Shown: positions 8,046 through 18,592, numbered from the stretch's first letter. The stretch: DNA of 64,000 nucleotides from Gemmataceae bacterium (GCA_901538445.1 LR594585.1:1441500-1505499), one strand, 5' to 3'. Made by a program: numbers and translations. The notes: generated by a model from the letters alone, not told the origin.

Positions 8046-10379
8046 CTACGACAGGTTCGCGGCCCGCAACCGCAGGGCGTTGGCCACGACCGAGACGGAA
8101 CTGAGGCTCATGGCCGCCGCCGCGACCATCGGGTTCAGCAGTAGGTGTTCCGAGATCGGGTACAGGACGCCCGCCGCGACCGGCACCCCGAGTGCGTTGT
8201 AGACGAAGGCGAAAAACAAGTTCTGACGGATGTTGCGCATCGTCCGGCGGCCGAGGTTGATCGCCCGGACGATTCCCCGCAGATCGCCCTTCACCAGCGT
8301 GACGCCGGACGACTCAATCGCCACGTCGGTGCCGGTGCCCATTGCGATCCCGACATCGGCCAGGGCCAGGGCCGGGGCGTCGTTGATGCCGTCGCCCGCC
8401 ATCGCCACCCGGCGGCCCTCGGCCCGCAGCGCCTTGACCCGGTCGTGCTTGTCCTCGGGTCGGACGCCGGCCTGGAACTCGGCGATCCCGAGCGTCTCGG
8501 CGACGGTCCGGGCCGTCCGGTCGTTGTCGCCGGTCAGCATGATGACCCGCAGCCCCAGGGCGCGGAGCGAACGCAGTGCCTCGGGGGTCGATTCCTTGAT
8601 CGGGTCGGACACGGCCACCAGCCCGGCGAGCCGCCCGCCGACCGCGACGTACATCACCGTGCGGCCCTGCCGCTGCAACTCCTCGGCCCGTTCGTCCAGA
8701 GGGCCGAAGTTTGCCACCCCGCCGGTTTCGAGTAACGACCGCTGCCCCACGAAGACGGGTTGGCCTTCGACCGTGCCGCGGACCCCGCCGCCGGTCACGG
8801 ACTCGAACCCCGCGACGGCCGGGATGGCGACGCCCCGGTCCTTCGCCCCCTGGAGGACGGAGCGGGCGAGCGGGTGTTCGCTGTGTTGCTCGACCCCGGC
8901 GGCGAAGCGGAGGACATCGACCTCGGTGAACGACGGGGCGGGAACGCACTCGGTCAGCTTCGGCCGGCCTTCCGTCAGCGTCCCGGTCTTATCGACCACG
9001 ACGGTATCGACCTTCTCCAACCTCTCCAGCACCTCGGCGTTCCTGACGAGGATTCCTTCCCTGGCCCCCCGCCCCACGCCGACCATGATCGACATCGGGG
9101 TGGCGAGGCCCAGGGCGCACGGGCAGGCGATGATGAGGACCGCGACCGCGTTGACGAACGCCCAGGCGAGCGCGGGTTCCTCCTGTTGAAGGACGGCCCA
9201 GGCCACGAACGTGATGACGGCAACGGCCAGGACGGCAGGGACGAAGTAGCCCGAAACCGTATCCACCAGCTTCTGAATCGGGGCGCGACTCCGCTGCGCG
9301 TCGGCCACCATGCCCACGATCCGGGCCAGCACCGTGTCCTGGCCGACCTTCTCGGCCGCCATCAGGAACGAGCCGGTCTGGTTGACGGTGCCGCCGATCA
9401 CCCGGTCGCCCTCGGCCTTCACGGCCGGCAGCGGTTCGCCCGTCACCATCGACTCATCGACGGGACTCGTCCCTTCCGTCAGTCGGCCGTCCACCGGGAT
9501 CTTCTCGCCGGGCCGGACCCGCAGGGTGTCGCCGACCCGGACCGCTTCGAGCGGCACTTCTTGCTCGTTGCCGTCCCGCACGACGCGGGCGGTGGGCGGG
9601 GCCAGTGACAGCAGTTCCCGGATCGCGGCCCCGGTGCGGCTCCTGGCCCGCAGCTCCAGCACCTGACCGAGCAGCACCAGGGCGACGATGACTGCCGCCG
9701 CCTCGAAGTAGACTTCGACTTGACCGTGCCGCCGGAAGCTGTCGGGAAACAGGCCGGGAGCGAGGACAGCGACGAGGCTGTAGAGGAACGCGGCCCCGAC
9801 GCCGAGGGCAATCAGGGTGAACATGTTCAGGTTGCGGGTGACGACGGACTGCCAGCCCCGCTCGAAGAACGGCCACCCGGCCCACAGCACGACCGGCGTA
9901 CTCAGCAGCAGTTGCAGCCACGGGTAGATTCCGCCCAGCCAGTCGCCCACCGGCACGCCGGCCATTGGCAACATCGCCAACAGGAGCAACGGGACGGCCA
10001 GTAGGACAGCGACCCGAAACCGCCGGGTCATGTCGGTCAGTTCCGGGTCTTCGGCGTCGCCGGGCTGAACTACCTTCGGTTCCAGAGCCATCCCGCAGAT
10101 GGGGCACGTCCCCGGCCCGACCTGCTCGACCTGTGGGTGCATCGGACAGGTGTAAATGACATCCCGCCCGCCCGTGACGGGCGGTGTCGAGGCGTGCGGG
10201 TGGGGCGTCGCGGAGTTTTGGTGCCCGTGTCCCGATGAGCCGGGGGCGTTCCCAGTCCCGCCGCCGAGGAAAGTCCCTCGGCAGTGTTCGCTACAGAAGA
10301 AGAATGTCCGGCCGTCGCGGTCGCCCCGAAGGGCGGTCGCTTCACTGACGGCCATCCCACAGACCGGATCGGTGGCCAT
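8046..10379 (-). CDS. copA: Cu+-translocating P1B-type ATPase
   Basis: 777 residues; exports Cu(I)/Ag(I) from the cytoplasm using ATP. In place of classical HMA domains the N-terminus carries a YHS-like module (DPVCGMAV...FFCSEHC), a His-rich linker, and a second module CPMHP (78-82)...CPICGM (92-97). The core has the membrane CPC motif in [10 protein letters not shown] (about residue 418), the phosphorylation motif [11 protein letters not shown] (about 461), the SEHPLA motif, [10 protein letters not shown] (about 661), and C-terminal helices with YNALGVP and MSLSSVSVV, which mark the copper subgroup. The gene lies just upstream of the merR promoter. No clear ribosome site is seen before ATG 10379. 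Confidence 0.95.
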   Translation of the reverse strand: MATDPVCGMAVSEATALRGDRDGRTFFFCSEHCRGTFLGGGTGNAPGSSGHGHQNSATPHPHASTPPVTGGRDVIYTCPMHPQVEQVGPGTCPICGMALEPKVVQPGDAEDPELTDMTRRFRVAVLLAVPLLLLAMLPMAGVPVGDWLGGIYPWLQLLLSTPVVLWAGWPFFERGWQSVVTRNLNMFTLIALGVGAAFLYSLVAVLAPGLFPDSFRRHGQVEVYFEAAAVIVALVLLGQVLELRARSRTGAAIRELLSLAPPTARVVRDGNEQEVPLEAVRVGDTLRVRPGEKIPVDGRLTEGTSPVDESMVTGEPLPAVKAEGDRVIGGTVNQTGSFLMAAEKVGQDTVLARIVGMVADAQRSRAPIQKLVDTVSGYFVPAVLAVAVITFVAWAVLQQEEPALAWAFVNAVAVLIIACPCALGLATPMSIMVGVGRGAREGILVRNAEVLERLEKVDTVVVDKTGTLTEGRPKLTECVPAPSFTEVDVLRFAAGVEQHSEHPLARSVLQGAKDRGVAIPAVAGFESVTGGGVRGTVEGQPVFVGQRSLLETGGVANFGPLDERAEELQRQGRTVMYVAVGGRLAGLVAVSDPIKESTPEALRSLRALGLRVIMLTGDNDRTARTVAETLGIAEFQAGVRPEDKHDRVKALRAEGRRVAMAGDGINDAPALALADVGIAMGTGTDVAIESSGVTLVKGDLRGIVRAINLGRRTMRNIRQNLFFAFVYNALGVPVAAGVLYPISEHLLLNPMVAAAAMSLSSVSVVANALRLRAANLS

Positions 10380-10495
10380 TCAACCCACCCCACGAATGAA
10401 ATGGGGGCGTCGGGCGGGCCGAACCGGCCGCCCAACGCCCCTGACGCTACAGACACATGGAAGCATTTCCGCTCAAGCGAGCCTCACTTGGCGAG

Positions 10496-11413
10496 CTAGT
10501 TCTTGACCGCCGAGGTCTTCGCCTTCTCGGGGTCTTTCCGCGCCGCCGCCTCGCACCCCTTGCAACAGAGGTAAACGTCCTTGCCGTCGAGCGTGATCTT
10601 GACCGGGGCACCCATCGACCCGAGCCGGATCGTATCCTGGACCGCGCAGAACTTCTGCGTCTCGGCGGCCTTGCGGTCGGCCGGCGACATCCCGGCCAGA
10701 CTGGCGACGATCTCCTTCTCGACGGCCGGGGCGGTACTCGGCGTGACTTCCAAGTGGTGGATGTCGCCGGCCCGGATGTCGAACGTGTGCATCTGGCCGA
10801 CCCACTTCCCGTCCTCGACCCACCTAGCGCGGGCCGTGTAGGTGTACCACTTGCCCTTCTCCAGCGGCGGGGTGACGAGGGTCACTTCCGGCTTCTGCAC
10901 GTCGGAGAACATCAGTTTCTCCTCGATCCAGAGGTCCGCACCCGGCGGCAGGTGGGCTTCGACGAACGCGACCGGTTGGGTTTCAGCAGGCAAGGCGACC
11001 GGGACCGGGCGCTGGACGACTGCCGCCGGCGGCAGAGTGACCGGCGCGGGGCCGTAGACGATCTGCGACGCGGCGGGCGGGGCCGAGTAGTCAAACGCCT
11101 GGGTCACGGCGTGCTGGTACGGCTGGGGCGATACCTGGAGGACCGACCGCTGCGGGTAGGCGTAGGCGTGCGGCGTGTTGTAGGCCGGGCGGGCGGGCCG
11201 CGACCCGCCGCTACCGCCTCGGCCGTTGAGGTACTGCTGGAGGCCGTACCCCTTGAGGTTAGCCAGGGTCTCGGCGTTCTGGGCCGCGACCGGGGTCGGG
11301 ACGAGCATCACCGCCCCGGCGGCCGCAGCCACCCCGACGAGCGCGAACGCCCACGAGCGAACTCCCGACGAGCCTCGGGCGACTCGGCGCGCGGAGGTCA
11401 GGAAGTTGGCCAT
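10496..11413 (-). CDS. Exported TIGR03000 protein with a C-terminal Cys metal-site domain
   Basis: 305 residues. ATG 11413 (MANFLTSARR) has GAGGAA 7 nt upstream; the frame stays open to 11602 but that part is not protein-like. A long signal region ends near VPTPVAAQ. A Pro/Tyr-rich middle leads to a TIGR03000 domain (LPPGADLWIEEKLM...TPPLEKGKWYTYTARARW), a domain known almost only from planctomycetes. The last 60 residues hold CAVQDTIRLGSMGAP...VYLCCKGC, nearly the same motif as in the lipoprotein at 21373-21747. It lies 116 bp upstream of copA. I infer a periplasmic or surface copper-binding protein. No enzyme motif is visible. Confidence 0.85.
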   Translation of the reverse strand: MANFLTSARRVARGSSGVRSWAFALVGVAAAAGAVMLVPTPVAAQNAETLANLKGYGLQQYLNGRGGSGGSRPARPAYNTPHAYAYPQRSVLQVSPQPYQHAVTQAFDYSAPPAASQIVYGPAPVTLPPAAVVQRPVPVALPAETQPVAFVEAHLPPGADLWIEEKLMFSDVQKPEVTLVTPPLEKGKWYTYTARARWVEDGKWVGQMHTFDIRAGDIHHLEVTPSTAPAVEKEIVASLAGMSPADRKAAETQKFCAVQDTIRLGSMGAPVKITLDGKDVYLCCKGCEAAARKDPEKAKTSAVKN

Positions 11414-11807
11414 GATCGATTCCTCGAACGGTGTGCAGTCGGCGTGTGCCGTCATCGGCGGGTGCAATGAGCATCCGCCTGATCGGTCCCCACGACTGGA
11501 TCGGCTGACTACCAACCCTACCGTCATGCACGTTACAAGCCGCTCACGCGGACGCCGGGTCGAACTCTTGCAGAAGGCCCGATTCCGCTTCAAAGTGACC
11601 AAACAATTATCTGATTCATGAGCCGGGGGTGAGGAACCGAGTTATCCCGTGTGCGGGGCCGCAGGCGAATGGGCACCAGTCCGCGACATTGTGGCACACC
11701 GGCGCGATGCCTTGCGTCGTCGCGCGGCAGAACTCTTGGGCGACCGACTCGGGGGAACCGTCCCGGCAGCGGCACACAGCCCGCCGACTCGGGACGGTCC
11801 CGGCCCG
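11414..11807. other. Intergenic region without a recognisable gene
   Basis: 394 bases between the TIGR03000 and DUF6370 genes. No coding frame of good quality is seen on either strand. Near 11590-11625 there is an AT-richer stretch that could hold the promoter of the TIGR03000 gene, but no convincing hexamer pair. Just after the DUF6370 stop, GC-rich complementary runs around 11745-11806 could form a terminator hairpin. Confidence 0.5.
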
Positions 11808-12143
11808 TCACTTCTTCGCGTACTCGACCTTCGACGGCTTGACCCACTTCTTGCCGTCCTTCTCCGTCACCACCCCGACGACGGTGCCCTCCTTCGTCTC
11901 CCCGCCGCAAACGGCTTCGTGGTACTCCTCGTTGGTCCCCTTGTCGTCGAGGTAGTAGGTGACGGTCTTGCCCGCGTCCTTCACCTGGATGACGGTGACA
12001 CACTTGCCGGGTTCCTTCAGGGCGCACTTGGCGCACTGGACGGTGCCCTTCAAGGTCGTCTCCTTCTTGTCGTCGGCCCGCACGCCGGCGGTGAGCCAGC
12101 CGCCGAGAATCAGCCCGGCCAGAGCGAACAGCATCGAACGCAT
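11808..12143 (-). CDS. DUF6370-like small secreted protein
   Basis: 111 residues with a clear signal peptide (MRSMLFALAGLILGGWLTAGVRA). The mature part begins TLKGTVQCAKCALKEPGKC, continues with a YYLDDKGTNEEYHEAVC stretch and a KKWVKPSKVEY end. I recognise this as the DUF6370 type of exported protein. Five Cys, including CAKC, suggest a metal or redox site, but this is inference. The ATG at 12143 is chosen because the signal peptide begins there; the same frame runs open far upstream only as an overprint of the RND gene region. It sits 116 bp after the RND pump stop. Confidence 0.82.
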   Translation of the reverse strand: MRSMLFALAGLILGGWLTAGVRADDKKETTLKGTVQCAKCALKEPGKCVTVIQVKDAGKTVTYYLDDKGTNEEYHEAVCGGETKEGTVVGVVTEKDGKKWVKPSKVEYAKK

Positions 12144-12259
12144 CGTCCTACCTCCCGTTTGCTGATCGGAGACGGTACGGCCACGCGGCCGCGACCCGCC
12201 TTCCGACCTCTCCCGCACGCGGTTCGTCCGCGTGCGTGTTCTCATGCCGGCGAGCCGCG

Positions 12260-15200
12260 CTAGCGGGCGAGTTTGCCGGTCCCGTTTACCTCGGCCGGCG
12301 GGGCGGGAGCGGCGGATGGCACGGATGCGGCATCGAGCCGGTTGACCGGCCCCACCGCCGGCTCGTGTAGCCACGCATCGTCCCAGGTTGCTACGGGCTT
12401 GCCGTCCGCCCCCGGATCGGGTTTCTTGTAGACGTAACGGCCGAACAGCTTGAACGCTGCCGGCGTGACGATCTGGTCCATGATGGTCGCGTCGATCAGC
12501 CCGCCGATGACGACAATCGCCAGCGGGTGCAGGATTTCCTTGCCCGTCTGTCCGGCCCCCATCGCCAGCGGGATCAGGCCGATGATCGCCGTCAGGGCCG
12601 TCATCAGCACCGGGGCCAGCCGCTCCAGGGTGCCCCGCACGATCATCGCGTCGCCGAACGCCTCCCCCTCTTCCTTCATCAGGTGGATGTAGTGGGCGAG
12701 CATCATGATGCCGTTCCGGCTGACGATCCCGATCAGGGTGATGAACCCGACCCAGTGCGCCACGGAAAGCGTGGTCGCCGACGCCCACACCCGCGGCCAC
12801 TGCCACCAAACCGCGGCGTCGAGGGCCGCATGGTCCGGCCGGTTCAGGATGAGCAGCGCCACCACCGACCCGAGCGCGGCGAGCGGGATGTTGATGAGCA
12901 GCACCATCGCCGCCGCCACCCACGAGTCCAGGCACTGCCAGAGGAGAAGGAACACCCCGAGCAGCACCGCCCAGAACAGCCAGAACAGAAGCGTGTTCGC
13001 CTGCTGCTGCGCCTCGAACTGGCCGCCGACCTCGACCCGGTAGCTGCCGGGCAGGGTGCGGAGCTTGTCTTCGACCGGGTCGATCTCCCGCTGGATGTCC
13101 TCGACCACTCGCCCCAGGTCGCGGCCCTGGACGTTGCACGCCACCACGACCCGCCGCTGGACGTGTTCGTGGTTGATCGTGTTCGGCCCGCGCGCGTCGA
13201 GGACGCGGGCGACCTGACTCAGCGCCACCTTCCGGCCCGAGGGCGTGTCGAGGATCGTCTGGCCGATCACCGAGCGGTCGGCGCGGGACGCCTCGTCGTA
13301 CCACACCACCAGATCGAAGTAGCGGTCCCGGTCGAGGACGGTCGAGACGACGCGCCCCTTGTACGCTGTCTCAAGGAGCCGGGCCACGTCGCCGGGGGCA
13401 ACGCCGTACTCGGCGGCGGCCTTGCGGTCCACTTCCAGCCGGACTTGCTTGATGTTCTCTTGCGGCTCGACCTGGAGATCGACCACGCCGGGGATTTTGC
13501 TCATCCGGTCCTGCACGTCGTAGGCGGCCGTCACGAGTTCCCGCAAGTCTTCCCCGAACACCTTCACCGCCACCTGGGCGCGGACCCCGCTCATCAGGTG
13601 GTCGAGCCGGTGACTGATCGGCTGGCCGACGTTGACGTTCACGTTCGGTAGCTTCGTGATCCGCTCGCGGATGTCGGCCAGAACCAGTTCGTGGGGCCGG
13701 CCGGTCGTCTCGACGCCCCGCCCGTGCAACCCCGGCACGGCCCGCAACAGCGCGTACCCGACGCCGGGTTTGGGCCGCTCGTGCGGGGTCAGCCGGACAT
13801 CGAGTTCGGACGAGTTCACCCCCTCGGCGTGTTCGTCCTGCTCGGCCCGCCCCGTCCGGCGGGCGACGGCGACCACCTCGGGGACTTCCCACAACTGCGC
13901 CTCGGCCCGCTCGGCCACCCGCTTGCTCTCCTCCAGACTGGTGCCGGGCCGGGTCTGCACGCTCACCGTCAGCGTGCCCTCGTTGAACGGCGGCAGGAAC
14001 TCCGACCCCATCCACAGGACCACGAATTTCGACCCGAAGGCGAGGACCGCCGCCGCGACGAGAATCTTCCGCGGGTGCCGCAGCGCCCACCGGATGACCT
14101 TGGCGTCGAGCCACTTCAACCCCCGCAAGAGCAAGGGGTCGCCCTTCCGCTCCATGAACCGGGCACGCGGCAGGAGCAGCGACGCCAGGGCGGGCGTGAC
14201 CGTCAGCGACACGACCAGCGAGGCGACCAGCGAGACGACGTAGGCCAGGGCGAGCGGGGCGAACATCCGCCCCTCCAGGCCCGACAGCACGAACAGCGGC
14301 AGCACCACCAGGCACACGATGAGTGTGGCGTAGACGATGGAGTTGCGGACTTCGCTCGACGCCTTGTAAATCACTTTCAGCGGCGGGTCGGGGGCGGCCT
14401 TCTGGCGGTTCTCCTTCAGCCGGCGGTAGATGTTCTCGACATCCACTACCGCGTCATCGACCAGTTCGCCGATAGCGACCGCGATCCCGCCGAGCGTCAT
14501 CGTGTTGATGGTCAGTCCGAGGGCGTTGAACACCAGGGCCGTGACCAGGATCGACAGCGGGATCGCCGTCAAGGTGATAAAGCTGGTGCGGAAGTTGGCC
14601 AGGAACAGGAACAGGACCAGCACCACCCAAAAAGTGCCGTCGCGTATGGCTTCGACCACGTTGTCGATGGCCGCCTGGATGAAATCGGCTTGCCGGAAAA
14701 TCTGCCGCTCGATCTTCACGTCCGGCGGCATCTCCTTCTGTAGCCCGTCGAGCGCGGCTTCGATCTTCGGGGTCAATTCGAGCGTGTTCGCCCCCGGCTG
14801 CTTCTGGATGGCCAGCATGACGGCGTCGCCCCCGACGATGCCGTCCGGGCCGCGGACCCGCACCCCGCCGTCGCCCCGCCGGACCGGGCCGGCGAACCGC
14901 ACGTCGGCCACGTCTCGGATGCGGACCGCCCGCTTGTCCCGCCACACGACCGGCGTCTCGCCGATCTCCTCCAGAGTAAGACTCTGGCCGCTGATGCGGA
15001 TCAGGTGTTCTTCCTGCTTCCGCTCCATCACCCCGCCGCCGGCGATCACGTTGGCGTTCTCGGCGGCTTTGGTCAGTTGCTCCAGGGTCACGTCCTGGGC
15101 CGCGAGGCGGCCCGGCGAGGTGACGACCTGGTACTGCTTCAGCACCCCGCCCATGACCGTGACCTGAGACACCCCCTCGACGGCCAGCAACCGGTTGCGG

Positions 15201-15712
15201 ACGGTGAACTCGCCGAGCGTCCGCAGCCGCATCGCCGTGTCGAGCTTCTGTTGCGGCGTCGCGCCCGGTTCGGTCGAGCGGACGCCGACGATCATGACCT
15301 CGCCCATGATGGACGAGATCGGGGCCATCGTGACCTTGGCGTCGGCGGGCAGCCGGTCGCGGGCCAGTTGCAGCTTCTCGGACACGACCTGGCGGTCCTG
15401 GTAAATGTCCGTGCCCCACTCGAACTCGACCCAGACGACGGACAGCCCGATGCCGGAGGCCGACCGCACCCGCCGGACCCCGGTCGCCCCGTTCAGTTGG
15501 TACTCCAACGGCCGGGTGACCAGCACCTCGACCTCCTCGGGGGCGAAGCCGGGGGCTTCCGTCATCACCGTGACGGTCGGCCGGTTCAGGTCGGGGAACA
15601 CGTCCACCGGCATGCGCGCGAGCCGGTAGGTGCCGGCGACGACCAGCGCCACGGCGGCCAGCAACACGAGCCAGCGGTTCTTGAGCGAGAAAGCGATCAC
15701 GCGGTCGAGCAT
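12260..15712 (-). CDS. Heavy-metal efflux RND transporter (CusA/CzcA family), complete
   Basis: 1150 residues. ATG 15712 (MLDRVIAFSLKNRW) is 11 bp after the stop of the adaptor gene, preceded by GGGGAA; the frame upstream of it is not protein-like. It carries MPVDVFPDLNRPTVTVMTE, ISSIMGEVMIVG, the TM4 motif GELVDDAVVDVENIYRRL, and the second porter domain with GQPISHRLDHLMSGV. The same TM4 signature in the pump at 1-2289 puts both in one subclass. No outer-membrane factor is encoded beside this set, so it may share the channel at 4416-6002. The C-terminus has an Ala/Pro-rich tail after the last helix. Confidence 0.94.
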   Translation of the reverse strand: MLDRVIAFSLKNRWLVLLAAVALVVAGTYRLARMPVDVFPDLNRPTVTVMTEAPGFAPEEVEVLVTRPLEYQLNGATGVRRVRSASGIGLSVVWVEFEWGTDIYQDRQVVSEKLQLARDRLPADAKVTMAPISSIMGEVMIVGVRSTEPGATPQQKLDTAMRLRTLGEFTVRNRLLAVEGVSQVTVMGGVLKQYQVVTSPGRLAAQDVTLEQLTKAAENANVIAGGGVMERKQEEHLIRISGQSLTLEEIGETPVVWRDKRAVRIRDVADVRFAGPVRRGDGGVRVRGPDGIVGGDAVMLAIQKQPGANTLELTPKIEAALDGLQKEMPPDVKIERQIFRQADFIQAAIDNVVEAIRDGTFWVVLVLFLFLANFRTSFITLTAIPLSILVTALVFNALGLTINTMTLGGIAVAIGELVDDAVVDVENIYRRLKENRQKAAPDPPLKVIYKASSEVRNSIVYATLIVCLVVLPLFVLSGLEGRMFAPLALAYVVSLVASLVVSLTVTPALASLLLPRARFMERKGDPLLLRGLKWLDAKVIRWALRHPRKILVAAAVLAFGSKFVVLWMGSEFLPPFNEGTLTVSVQTRPGTSLEESKRVAERAEAQLWEVPEVVAVARRTGRAEQDEHAEGVNSSELDVRLTPHERPKPGVGYALLRAVPGLHGRGVETTGRPHELVLADIRERITKLPNVNVNVGQPISHRLDHLMSGVRAQVAVKVFGEDLRELVTAAYDVQDRMSKIPGVVDLQVEPQENIKQVRLEVDRKAAAEYGVAPGDVARLLETAYKGRVVSTVLDRDRYFDLVVWYDEASRADRSVIGQTILDTPSGRKVALSQVARVLDARGPNTINHEHVQRRVVVACNVQGRDLGRVVEDIQREIDPVEDKLRTLPGSYRVEVGGQFEAQQQANTLLFWLFWAVLLGVFLLLWQCLDSWVAAAMVLLINIPLAALGSVVALLILNRPDHAALDAAVWWQWPRVWASATTLSVAHWVGFITLIGIVSRNGIMMLAHYIHLMKEEGEAFGDAMIVRGTLERLAPVLMTALTAIIGLIPLAMGAGQTGKEILHPLAIVVIGGLIDATIMDQIVTPAAFKLFGRYVYKKPDPGADGKPVATWDDAWLHEPAVGPVNRLDAASVPSAAPAPPAEVNGTGKLAR

Positions 15713-15723
15713 TTGGTTCCCCG

Positions 15724-17970
15724 TTATCGCACCGATGCCCAGGCCGTATTCAACTCGTCGGCCGCCGCGACGGCGACCGGCTCGCCCGGCTTCAGCCCGG
15801 AAGTGACTTCCGCGAAGCGGTCGTCGGTTCGGCCGAGGCCGACCTCCCGCCGCTCGAACGTGTCTCCGGTTCGGACGAACACGAACGCCCGCGTGCCGTC
15901 GCGGACGACCGCCGCGAGCGGTACGGCGAGGGCGGGAGGGCGAGCTTCGGCGACCAGCGTCAGACGGGCCATCTGGTTGTGCCGGAGCGGGGTCGGCGGG
16001 TCGCGGTCGAGTTCGACCCACACGGATAGCGTCCGGTGCGTGGCCCCGACCGTCCGGCCGCTCCGCGCCACCCTGCCGTCCAACACGACGCCCGGATCGC
16101 CGACCAGCCGGACGCGAACGGGCATCCCGACCCGGACGCGGGCCAGCTCGTCCTCGGACACGAACCCCTGGACCCACGGCCGGGCCAAGTCGTGGACCTC
16201 GAACAAGGCTTCGTCGGCTCGCACCGACTGGCCGATCACCCGGTCGAATGAGACGACGGTCCCCGCTGCTGCCGCCCGCACCGGCAGGGCCGGGGCGACT
16301 TCCCGCCGCTTCACCAGGGCGTCGAGTTGGTCGGCCGTCAGCCCGACCAGTTCGAGCCGCCGCCGCGTGCTTTCGCGGCGGTTCGCCGCCGACGCGGCCG
16401 CTGCCTCGGCCTCGACCATCCGGCGTTGGGGGACGGCACCCTTCGCCTCCTTCAACCGGGCGAGTTGCTGGCCGGCGAGGTCTGCCGCCAAGTGTTCGCG
16501 GAGCAGGTCGAGTTGAAGGTTGAGCAGGTCGAGGCTGAACACCTCGGCCAGCACGTCCCCGGCCTTCACCCGCTCGCCCCGGTCTACCCGGATCGACGAG
16601 ATCGCTCCGGGCATCCGGGCGGCGGCCACGCTGCGGCGGTCGGGCGGCAGATCGACCATCCCCGGCACCTCGACCACCGTCTCGACCGGGCGGGGCGTGA
16701 CAGGCTCGACCGTCAGGCCGATGGTGCTGGCCGACTCCGGGGAGAGACGCAGTACGCCGGGGGCGAAGAAGGTGCCGAGTTCGTGCCCGCCCCGCGTCAC
16801 CACCCGGTCGCCGGGGAACAGGTCCCGCGACCGCACTTCGACCAGTTCCGGCGTCTCGCGGACGACGACCACGCTCTTCTTGCGGTACTCCGACACGCCC
16901 GCCGCGCTCGCCTCCTCGACCAGCACGAACCGATCCACCCCGTCGTTGACCAGTGCCGTGAACGGGACCGTCTTGGTGCCCGTGGCGGCAGGGAGTTCGA
17001 TCCGGGCCTGCCCGGACATGCCCGGCAGGAGCCGGGGTTCCGCCCCGGCCGGGTTACGAAACTCGACCCACACGTCGTTCAGGTGGGTGGCCGCGTCGAG
17101 GGACTGGCCGACGACGGCGACGGTCCCCCGGAACGCCTCGCCGGGGTAGGCGGTCAGCCGGACCTCGACCGGCCGGCCGGGGGCGACGCGGGTGATGTCC
17201 TTCTCCAGCACGCCGACCCTGGCCCAGACGGTCGAGAGGTCGATGACCTCGAACAGGTGTTCGCCCGGCTCCACCACCTTGCCGACCGCGAGGTCCGCGT
17301 GAATGACGGTGCCACCGACCGGGCTGCGGATCGGGAGCGTGGGCGTCGGAGCGGTTGCACCGGCGAGCAGGGCGTCGAGGGTGCCGCGCGGCAGCCCGAG
17401 GGCCATCCACTTGGTCCCGGCCAGGTCGAGGGCGTTGCGGGCCTGTTGGAGTTGCACTTCGGCGGCGATGATGTCGCGGTCGGGGATCGCCCCGGCGGAC
17501 TTCTTGACCCCCTGATAAACCTGATCGGCGAGCTGGGCCTCGGTGCGGGCGGTCTGGATGTCGAGCCGCAGCCCCTCCAACTCCTGGCTCTGCACCTCGG
17601 CCAGGACGCTCCCGGCCTGCACACGGTCGCCCGGTCGGGCGTGGAGGGCGACGATCCGACCCGGCAACCGGCTGACCGCGAACCCGTGCCCCTTCCACGG
17701 GGTGACGAGCGTGGCGTAGGCCAGCACGTTGTCCGGCGGCGGGGCGTTGCCGATCTCCGTGGCCCGCACATCGAGGGCCGCCCTGGCGTCGGCACTGAGC
17801 GTGATGAGGCCGCTGGCGACATCGACTTTCGCCCCCTTCGACGGCAGCGGGGTGTGCCCCTCATGGGCGATCAGCACGCCGACGGCGACGGTGAGCAAGC
17901 AGCCGGATGCGAGGACGGCATGCCGGGTCAGCCGCCGGCTTCGGGTCGAATGCGTGATGTCCGTCTTCAT
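15724..17970 (-). CDS. Double (tandem) RND adaptor protein
   Basis: 748 residues, about twice the usual length. After a signal anchor (LASGCLLTVAVGVLIAHEGH) there are two complete membrane-fusion modules. Module 1 (about residues 50-400) has LPGRIVALHARPGDRVQAG, a coiled-coil hairpin, SPVGGTVIHADLAVGKVV and barrel segments ending with FPGDRVVTRGG. Module 2 (about 405-748) repeats the plan: MPGAISSIRVDRGERVKAG, a second hairpin, AAAGTVVSFDRVIGQSV, and FVFVRTGDTFERREVGLG. Adaptors normally act as hexamers of single modules. A fused pair could form a trimer of dimers with fixed alternation. ATG 17970 is chosen as the start of the signal region; the ribosome site (GGGGT) is weak. It is followed by its pump after 11 bp. 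Confidence 0.88.
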   Translation of the reverse strand: MKTDITHSTRSRRLTRHAVLASGCLLTVAVGVLIAHEGHTPLPSKGAKVDVASGLITLSADARAALDVRATEIGNAPPPDNVLAYATLVTPWKGHGFAVSRLPGRIVALHARPGDRVQAGSVLAEVQSQELEGLRLDIQTARTEAQLADQVYQGVKKSAGAIPDRDIIAAEVQLQQARNALDLAGTKWMALGLPRGTLDALLAGATAPTPTLPIRSPVGGTVIHADLAVGKVVEPGEHLFEVIDLSTVWARVGVLEKDITRVAPGRPVEVRLTAYPGEAFRGTVAVVGQSLDAATHLNDVWVEFRNPAGAEPRLLPGMSGQARIELPAATGTKTVPFTALVNDGVDRFVLVEEASAAGVSEYRKKSVVVVRETPELVEVRSRDLFPGDRVVTRGGHELGTFFAPGVLRLSPESASTIGLTVEPVTPRPVETVVEVPGMVDLPPDRRSVAAARMPGAISSIRVDRGERVKAGDVLAEVFSLDLLNLQLDLLREHLAADLAGQQLARLKEAKGAVPQRRMVEAEAAAASAANRRESTRRRLELVGLTADQLDALVKRREVAPALPVRAAAAGTVVSFDRVIGQSVRADEALFEVHDLARPWVQGFVSEDELARVRVGMPVRVRLVGDPGVVLDGRVARSGRTVGATHRTLSVWVELDRDPPTPLRHNQMARLTLVAEARPPALAVPLAAVVRDGTRAFVFVRTGDTFERREVGLGRTDDRFAEVTSGLKPGEPVAVAAADELNTAWASVR

Positions 17971-18007
17971 TGCAACACCCCAGATGTCCGTGCGGTCGCT
18001 GATGGCT

Positions 18008-18592
18008 TCACCCACGACCGCCCGGCCGTTGCAGGACCATGCCCCAATGCCAGGAGCAGCAGCACAAGTCTTCGTCGCGGACGTACTCGAACCCGGCCTC
18101 TTCGGCCCACCGGCGGCACTGTTCCGGCCGGGGGCGGATCGCCAGTGACGGGCCGCGCGGGGTGGCATCGTCGTGCTTCCAGTGGATCATCCCGAGCTTG
18201 CCGCCGGGGGCCAACGTCCGGTACGCCTCGCGGAGCAGTGCGACTGGCTCCTCGATGTGCAGGATGTTGAACAGCATGGCGTACCCCGCACTCCCATCCG
18301 GCCGCCCGCACCCATCGGCGATGAAGTCCCGTTCGAGCGCTGCCACGTTGGCGAGGCCCGCGTCGGCGGCACGCGAAGCGGTGGCCGCGACCATCTGCGG
18401 GTCGATGTCCAGGGCGTACATCGTGCCCGTCACCAGCTTGGCGGCGGCGACGGTGAAGTGGCCGTACCCGCAGCCGAACTCGATCACGTCGGCCGGGCCG
18501 TAGCAGTCGAGCCTGCCGACGATGCAGTCCGGGTTGAAGAACGACTCCCAATACGCCTCGTCGGGCATCCCGCTTTCTCGACCTTTACCCAC
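18008..18592 (-). CDS. Class I SAM-dependent methyltransferase
   Basis: 194 residues with a Rossmann methyltransferase core: motif I VIEFGCGYGHFTVAAA, the acidic end of strand 2 ALDIDP, and motif IV-like AMLFNILHIEEP followed by APGGKLGMIHWK. Near the C-terminus a CCC cluster (EDLCCCSWHWG) could bind metal. The start is a GTG at 18592, preceded by GGGAGGTGG; an internal ATG at 18568 has no such site. It lies 37 bp upstream of the double adaptor, so it is probably part of the same operon. Relatives near arsenic and metal genes are often called ArsM-like, but the arsenic-binding Cys pattern is not evident here. Substrate unknown. Confidence 0.85.
   Translation of the reverse strand: MGKGRESGMPDEAYWESFFNPDCIVGRLDCYGPADVIEFGCGYGHFTVAAAKLVTGTMYALDIDPQMVAATASRAADAGLANVAALERDFIADGCGRPDGSAGYAMLFNILHIEEPVALLREAYRTLAPGGKLGMIHWKHDDATPRGPSLAIRPRPEQCRRWAEEAGFEYVRDEDLCCCSWHWGMVLQRPGGRG

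Noticed and set aside
12527-13651. 374-codon plus-strand frame opposite the second RND pump
   Set aside because: Antisense to a well-conserved transporter, no start signals or motifs.
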